This document shows positions 30,952-34,341 of a stretch of DNA of 34,341 bases, piece by piece. Below the pieces are notes generated by a model. That model did not search any database and was not told the origin of the DNA. It saw nothing but the letters and a program-made list of their open reading frames with translations. Position 1 is the stretch's first letter. Every line of letters starts with the position of its first letter. This DNA is from Aquibacillus kalidii (GTDB lineage Bacteria > Bacillota > Bacilli > Bacillales > Amphibacillaceae), in NCBI RefSeq assembly GCF_014280935.1, contig NZ_JACLZI010000017.1:1-34341 (forward strand), written 5' to 3'. The position numbers and the translations under genes were made by a program.

Positions 30952-30982
30952 ACTCCTACCTTCCACGGGTAGGGGTTTTTTA
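30952..30982 (+). terminator. Terminator of the sigB operon
   Basis: ACTCCTACC (30952-30960) pairs with GGTAGGGGT (30968-30976, one G-U pair), followed by a T run. Confidence 0.92.
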
Positions 30983-31081
30983 ATTTGCAAATAGAAATGC
31001 TAAAGCATGTACAAGTTCTAATTAGGAAAGTGATTCATTGTTTGATAAAATTAAAGGGACAGTAGTAAGGAGGAAGTTACA

Positions 31082-33250
31082 GTGAGCGAAGTTGTGCAAA
31101 AAGAACAATTAATAACATGGGTAGCTAAACAAGTAGACATAAAAGCTGCTTCGGTTAAACAGGTAATCTCATTATTGGATGAAGGGAATACAGTACCATT
31201 TATCGCAAGGTATCGAAAAGAACAAACAGGTACTTTAGATGAGGTACAAATTAAAACGATTCAAGAAAAGTGGCAATACATACTTAATCTAACAGAAAGA
31301 AAAGAAGAAGTAATCCGTCTTATCGATGAACAAGGTAAATTAACGCCAGAACTTAAGCTTGAGATAGAACAAGCTACACAACTCCAAAAAGTGGAGGATT
31401 TGTATAGACCGTATAAACAAAAAAGAAGGACTAGAGCAACAAAAGCAAAGGAAAAGGGACTCGAACCTTTGGCTGTAAGTATTTGGAAACAGGATTTATC
31501 CTCTGTTTCTCAGGAAGCGCAAGCTTATATTTCTGAAGAGAATGAGCTTCACAGTATAGAAGAAGTGATTGCAGGTGCCAATGATATTATTGCAGAGTGG
31601 ATTTCTGATGATCCTAAGTATCGTGAGTACATAAGAGAGAAAACATTCAAAGTAGGTATAATTCAATCTGAAGCTAAAAATAAAGATAAAGACGAAAAAG
31701 GCGTATTTGAGATGTACTATGCCTATGATGAGCCTATAAGAGCTATTGTGTCACATCGGACATTAGCTTTAAATAGGGGTGAAAAAGAGGATATTATTAA
31801 GGTTAGTATTCAGCCTCCATTAGATGAAATAACGAGATATTTAAATAAACAAATTGTGAAAGACAAGGCGTCAAATGAAGTAAGGGAAGTTTTATCGGGT
31901 GCTATAGAAGATAGCTATAAACGTTTAATAGCCCCTTCTATTGAGAGGGAGATAAGGAATCAGTTAACAGAGCGTGCAGAGGAACAAGCTATTGACGTGT
32001 TTTCTAAAAATCTCAAAAACTTATTGCTTCAACCACCACTGAAAGGGAAGAATGTATTGGGTGTAGATCCCGCATTTCGAACAGGTTGTAAGCTAGCGGT
32101 AGTTGATGAGACTGGTAAAGTTGATGCTATTAATGTTATATACCCAACAGCACCTAAAAACGATATAGTTGGAGCAGAAAAAGTAGTATTAGAATACTTG
32201 AAGACTTATCCTATAGAATTAATTGCAATTGGAAATGGAACTGCCTCACGAGAAACAGAACAATTTATTGCGGACTTAATCAAAAAACACAACCTAACCG
32301 TTTCCTACATGATTGTAAACGAAGCGGGAGCAAGTGTTTATTCAGCATCTGCACTAGCAAGAGAAGAATTTCCTGATTTTCAAGTTGAGGAAAGAAGTGC
32401 AGTATCGATTGCGAGAAGAGTGCAAGATCCATTAGCAGAACTTGTGAAAATTGATCCGAAATCTATAGGAGTAGGCCAGTATCAACATGATGTTAGTCAA
32501 AAAAGTTTAAATGAGTCATTAGGCTTTGTCGTTGAGCTAGCTGTTAACCAAGTAGGGGTGAATGTAAATACAGCATCATCTTCCTTGCTTCAATACGTTT
32601 CTGGTCTTAGTAAGGCTGTTGCGAATAATATTGTGAAACAAAGGGATGCGGAAGGGAAATTTACAAATCGCAGTCAATTGAAAAAGATTCCTCGATTAGG
32701 AAATAAAACATATGAACAAAGTATTGGTTTCTTAAGGGTCTTAGATGGGAAGGAGCCTTTAGATCGGACGCCTATCCACCCCGAAAGCTATGCATCTACC
32801 AAGGAATTGCTTAAGATGATTAGCTGTACAACCGAAGACCTTGGTACAGATAAGCTTAAGCAAAACTTGAATAGTATTGACATTGAAGCTGTTGCAGAGA
32901 AGCTAGATATAGGGGTACCTACGTTAGAGGATATTGTAAAGGCGTTAGTTAGTCCGGAGAGAGACCCGCGTGACGATTTACCTCAGCCTTTATTAAAGCA
33001 AAATGTATTATCAATGGATGATTTAACACCAGGAATGGAACTTCAAGGCACGGTAAGAAATGTTGTTGATTTTGGTGTTTTCGTTGATGTTGGTGTGAAG
33101 CAAGACGGTCTTGTCCACATTTCCAAAATGTCTAAGCAATTTGTTAAACACCCGATGGATGTTGCCTCTGTCGGTGATGTAGTTACAGTTTGGGTAGACA
33201 AAATAGACGTTGATAAACAAAGGATTGCTTTATCTATGATTAATGAATAG
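31082..33250 (+). CDS. tex: Tex-family RNA-binding protein (YdcI)
   Basis: A 722-residue transcription-accessory protein. The N-terminal helical region includes NTVPFIARYRKEQTGTLDE (residues about 36-54) and the RPYKQKRRTRATKAKEKG segment. A YqgF/RNase H-like domain begins at LGVDPAFRTGCKLAVVDE (about residue 330). Helix-hairpin-helix elements (SSSLLQYVSGLSKAVANNIV, about 500-560) follow, and the C-terminal S1 RNA-binding domain is GTVRNVVDFGVFVDVGVKQ with DGLVHISKMS (650-720). It is cytoplasmic and thought to bind nucleic acid in transcription or translation quality control. The start is GTG after AAGGAGGAAG. It lies next to the sigB operon and cmpA, as ydcI does in B. subtilis. Confidence 0.95.
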   Translation: MSEVVQKEQLITWVAKQVDIKAASVKQVISLLDEGNTVPFIARYRKEQTGTLDEVQIKTIQEKWQYILNLTERKEEVIRLIDEQGKLTPELKLEIEQATQLQKVEDLYRPYKQKRRTRATKAKEKGLEPLAVSIWKQDLSSVSQEAQAYISEENELHSIEEVIAGANDIIAEWISDDPKYREYIREKTFKVGIIQSEAKNKDKDEKGVFEMYYAYDEPIRAIVSHRTLALNRGEKEDIIKVSIQPPLDEITRYLNKQIVKDKASNEVREVLSGAIEDSYKRLIAPSIEREIRNQLTERAEEQAIDVFSKNLKNLLLQPPLKGKNVLGVDPAFRTGCKLAVVDETGKVDAINVIYPTAPKNDIVGAEKVVLEYLKTYPIELIAIGNGTASRETEQFIADLIKKHNLTVSYMIVNEAGASVYSASALAREEFPDFQVEERSAVSIARRVQDPLAELVKIDPKSIGVGQYQHDVSQKSLNESLGFVVELAVNQVGVNVNTASSSLLQYVSGLSKAVANNIVKQRDAEGKFTNRSQLKKIPRLGNKTYEQSIGFLRVLDGKEPLDRTPIHPESYASTKELLKMISCTTEDLGTDKLKQNLNSIDIEAVAEKLDIGVPTLEDIVKALVSPERDPRDDLPQPLLKQNVLSMDDLTPGMELQGTVRNVVDFGVFVDVGVKQDGLVHISKMSKQFVKHPMDVASVGDVVTVWVDKIDVDKQRIALSMINE

Positions 33251-33257
33251 TATATGA

Positions 33258-33290
33258 AGATACCAGGTATATCCTGGTATCTGCTATTTT
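33258..33290 (+). terminator. Terminator of tex
   Basis: A perfect 10-bp stem (AGATACCAGG 33258-33267 with CCTGGTATCT 33273-33282) is followed by GCTATTTT. The T tract touches the stop codon of convergent cmpA. Confidence 0.85.
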
Positions 33291-33400
33291 TAGAGAATAC
33301 GATCTCTGTAGAAAAACCAGCATTGATTAAGTATTTTGATTTGATATAGGTTTTTTTCAAGGTAGGCTTCTGCTAATTGCTTCTTGAACCAATTAGGCAT
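33290..33400 (-). CDS. cmpA: CmpA, cortex morphogenetic protein (36 residues)
   Basis: A tiny minus-strand gene, reading MPNWFKKQ at the start and YQIKILNQCWFFYRDRIL at the end. It aligns along its whole length with B. subtilis CmpA (37 residues, starting MPNW, with YQIKLLNQCW in the middle). CmpA takes part in spore-envelope quality control together with the ClpXP protease and SpoIVA. It acts in the mother cell. GAGGAGG precedes the ATG at ideal spacing. The position between tex and ydcK on the opposite strand is also that of B. subtilis. No convincing sigma-E promoter was found. Longer open frames on this strand run in a different phase and are spurious. Confidence 0.93.
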   Translation of the reverse strand: MPNWFKKQLAEAYLEKNLYQIKILNQCWFFYRDRIL

Positions 33401-33518
33401 CTTTTCTTCCTCCTCGATAATTATAGGATGAAACTATGTTAACGTGAATAAATAGAACTGACTGTAAGAGGACAGTCTTCTATATAGTATGAAATGATAG
33501 GCTAGGTGTGCATGTCTG

Positions 33519-33971
33519 ATGATAAATATGGAACAAGACCAATTAGAACAGCTTGTAAATGAATTATCAATACAGTATTTTGGGAAACCTTATCTTGATA
33601 AGGTTTCCTTTAATAACCGACTAAGAACCACAGGTGGACGGTATATCCCATCTAGGCGAATGATCGAACTTAATCCCAAGTATCTAGTAGAGCTTGGAAC
33701 GGATGAGTTTAATGGGATTATAAAGCATGAATTATGTCACTACCATTTACATATAGAAGGAAAAGGATTTAATCATCGTGATCCAGAGTTTAGGGCATTG
33801 CTAAGGGAAACAAATTCTCCAAGATTTTGTTCTCCATTACCTTCAATGAGAAAAGTGGCAAAGTACCAATACATTTGTAAAAAGTGTGGTCATGTATATA
33901 ATAGGATGCGATCAGTAAATACTGCTAAGTATAGATGTGGCAGATGCAAGGGGAGATTAACAGTAAAATAA
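33519..33971 (+). CDS. ydcK: SprT-like zinc metalloprotein YdcK
   Basis: A 150-residue SprT-family protein. The zinc site is HELCHYHLH (HExxH, His70-Glu71-His74) preceded by FNGIIK. The stretch NRLRTTGGRYIPSRRMIELN is diagnostic of the family. A C-terminal zinc ribbon has CKKCG and CGRCKG pairs. Relatives include eukaryotic SPRTN proteases, but no proteolytic activity is established for bacterial SprT. Length equals B. subtilis YdcK (150). ATGs at 33519 and 33528 are both possible. A palindromic GACTGT/ACAGTC hairpin lies about 50 bases upstream. Confidence 0.9.
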   Translation: MINMEQDQLEQLVNELSIQYFGKPYLDKVSFNNRLRTTGGRYIPSRRMIELNPKYLVELGTDEFNGIIKHELCHYHLHIEGKGFNHRDPEFRALLRETNSPRFCSPLPSMRKVAKYQYICKKCGHVYNRMRSVNTAKYRCGRCKGRLTVK

Positions 33972-34250
33972 GGCTACTGTACCTAAATTTTACTAGAAAA
34001 AAGATTGTAAAAGCATTGACTATAAGTAGACTTCCGTGTTAAGTTAAATAAGCCTTATGAGTAGTCGCATGACTTAACCTATTAAGGAATATACTAGTAC
34101 ACTATAATTATTCATTGCACACTTGTCTTATGTTATTGGACAAAGTATATAATTATTTTTGTTTAGTCGCTTGACATTGATATTTGAGTGTTGTATTATA
34201 TAAAACGTCGCTGATATTTCAGAGTTTGATGGCGAGAAAGATAATATTAT
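33972..34250 (+). promoter_or_regulatory. Control region of the tRNA gene with tandem promoters
   Basis: Two promoter-like elements precede tRNA-Asn. The upstream one is TTGTCT (34123-34128), a 17-base spacer and TATATA (34146-34151). The downstream one is TTGACA (34171-34176), a 17-base spacer and TATTAT (34194-34199). A weaker TTGACT (34015-34020) lies further up. GTTAAGT (about 34037-34043) and ACTTAAC (about 34072-34078) form an inverted repeat between them. Multiple strong promoters are typical of stable RNA operons, so a tRNA cluster probably continues past the window. Confidence 0.65.
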
Positions 34251-34325
34251 TCCACAGTAGCTCAGTGGTAGAGCAATCGGCTGTTAACCGATCGGTCGTA
34301 GGTTCGAGTCCTACCTGTGGAGCCA
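34251..34325 (+). tRNA. trnS-Asn: tRNA-Asn (GTT)
   Basis: A complete cloverleaf. The acceptor stem TCCACAG/CTGTGGA is followed by discriminator G and an encoded CCA (34323-34325). The D-arm is GCTCAGTGGTAGAGC. The anticodon stem ATCGG/CCGAT surrounds the loop CTGTTAA, with anticodon GTT at 34283-34285. The T-arm is GTAGGTTCGAGTCCTAC. It decodes AAC/AAU. The location after ydcK corresponds to the start of the trnS cluster in B. subtilis. Confidence 0.97.
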
Positions 34326-34341
34326 ATGGAGAAGTACTCAA

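Noticed and set aside
31040-31061. GTTTGA ... GGGACA upstream of tex as a sigma-B promoter.
   Set aside because: Spacer is only 10 bases and the -10 box is poor.
33043-33360. A 105-codon minus-strand frame overlapping the tex 3' end and cmpA, first suspected to mean that cmpA is frameshifted.
   Set aside because: Reading cmpA from its own ATG at 33400 gives an intact 36-residue protein; the long frame is in a different phase and is mostly antisense to tex.
33401-33520. A sigma-E promoter for cmpA, from CATACTAT and CATCCTAT on the minus strand.
   Set aside because: Neither has an ATATT-type -35 at 14-15 bases, so no promoter is claimed.

Overview
The window comes from a low-GC, endospore-forming member of the Bacillaceae. 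Several things point there: AAGGAGG-type ribosome sites throughout, the complete eight-gene rsbR-rsbS-rsbT-rsbU-rsbV-rsbW-sigB-rsbX stress operon, the EndoAI/EndoA toxin-antitoxin pair next to alr, and a tiny cmpA spore-cortex gene between tex and ydcK. The right half (about 13.7-34.3 kb) follows the Bacillus subtilis order cshA ... ydcA-acpS-ydcC-alr-ndoAI-ndoA-sigB operon-ydcI(tex)-cmpA-ydcK-tRNA-Asn. Protein details suggest a halotolerant Oceanobacillus/Virgibacillus-type genus rather than B. subtilis itself, but the genus cannot be fixed from the window.

Layout. 0-3.5 kb: a CapA-like lipoprotein, a DUF368 polyprenyl-phosphate transporter, a YdbP-like thioredoxin and a methyltransferase. 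3.5-7 kb: a degenerate interspersed repeat, a GNAT acetyltransferase, a two-gene ABC exporter and an MhqR-like MarR regulator. 7.0-9.8 kb: a structured leader with a 36-codon upstream ORF and nested terminators, then a 463-bp MITE-like repeat, then an ABC-F ATPase, then a possible small RNA. 9.8-13.3 kb: a second GNAT enzyme, a glutaredoxin-like protein behind a probable sigma-B promoter, a YppG-type spore protein behind a probable sigma-K promoter, an esterase, a 21-bp minisatellite and a DMT-family exporter. 13.3-20.3 kb: the cshA helicase, a YkvI transporter, an AT-rich insert of hypothetical secreted and membrane proteins, and a rhomboid protease. 20.4-25.7 kb: acpS, an NnrE-NnrD repair fusion, ydcC, alr and ndoAI-ndoA. 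26-31 kb: the sigma-B operon with its internal sigma-B promoter. 31-34.3 kb: tex, cmpA, ydcK and tRNA-Asn.

How the genes work together. RsbR/RsbS form stressosomes that hold RsbT. Released RsbT activates the RsbU phosphatase, RsbV-P is dephosphorylated and displaces RsbW from sigma-B, and RsbX resets the stressosome. The sigma-B promoter overlapping the rsbU stop codon lets sigma-B amplify rsbV-rsbW-sigB-rsbX. A second sigma-B-like promoter in front of the glutaredoxin-like gene suggests a local regulon member.

Most notable unexplained structures: (1) the upstream-ORF/terminator leader now separated from its likely ABC-F target by a MITE-like insertion; (2) six 7-bp cores spaced exactly 21 bp apart between two convergent genes; (3) a TGACCCTTGTC core present as a perfect 27-bp tandem duplication before a secreted-protein gene and again as both arms of a perfect 23-bp hairpin upstream of the sigma-B operon; (4) a compact three-hairpin transcript candidate between convergent genes.
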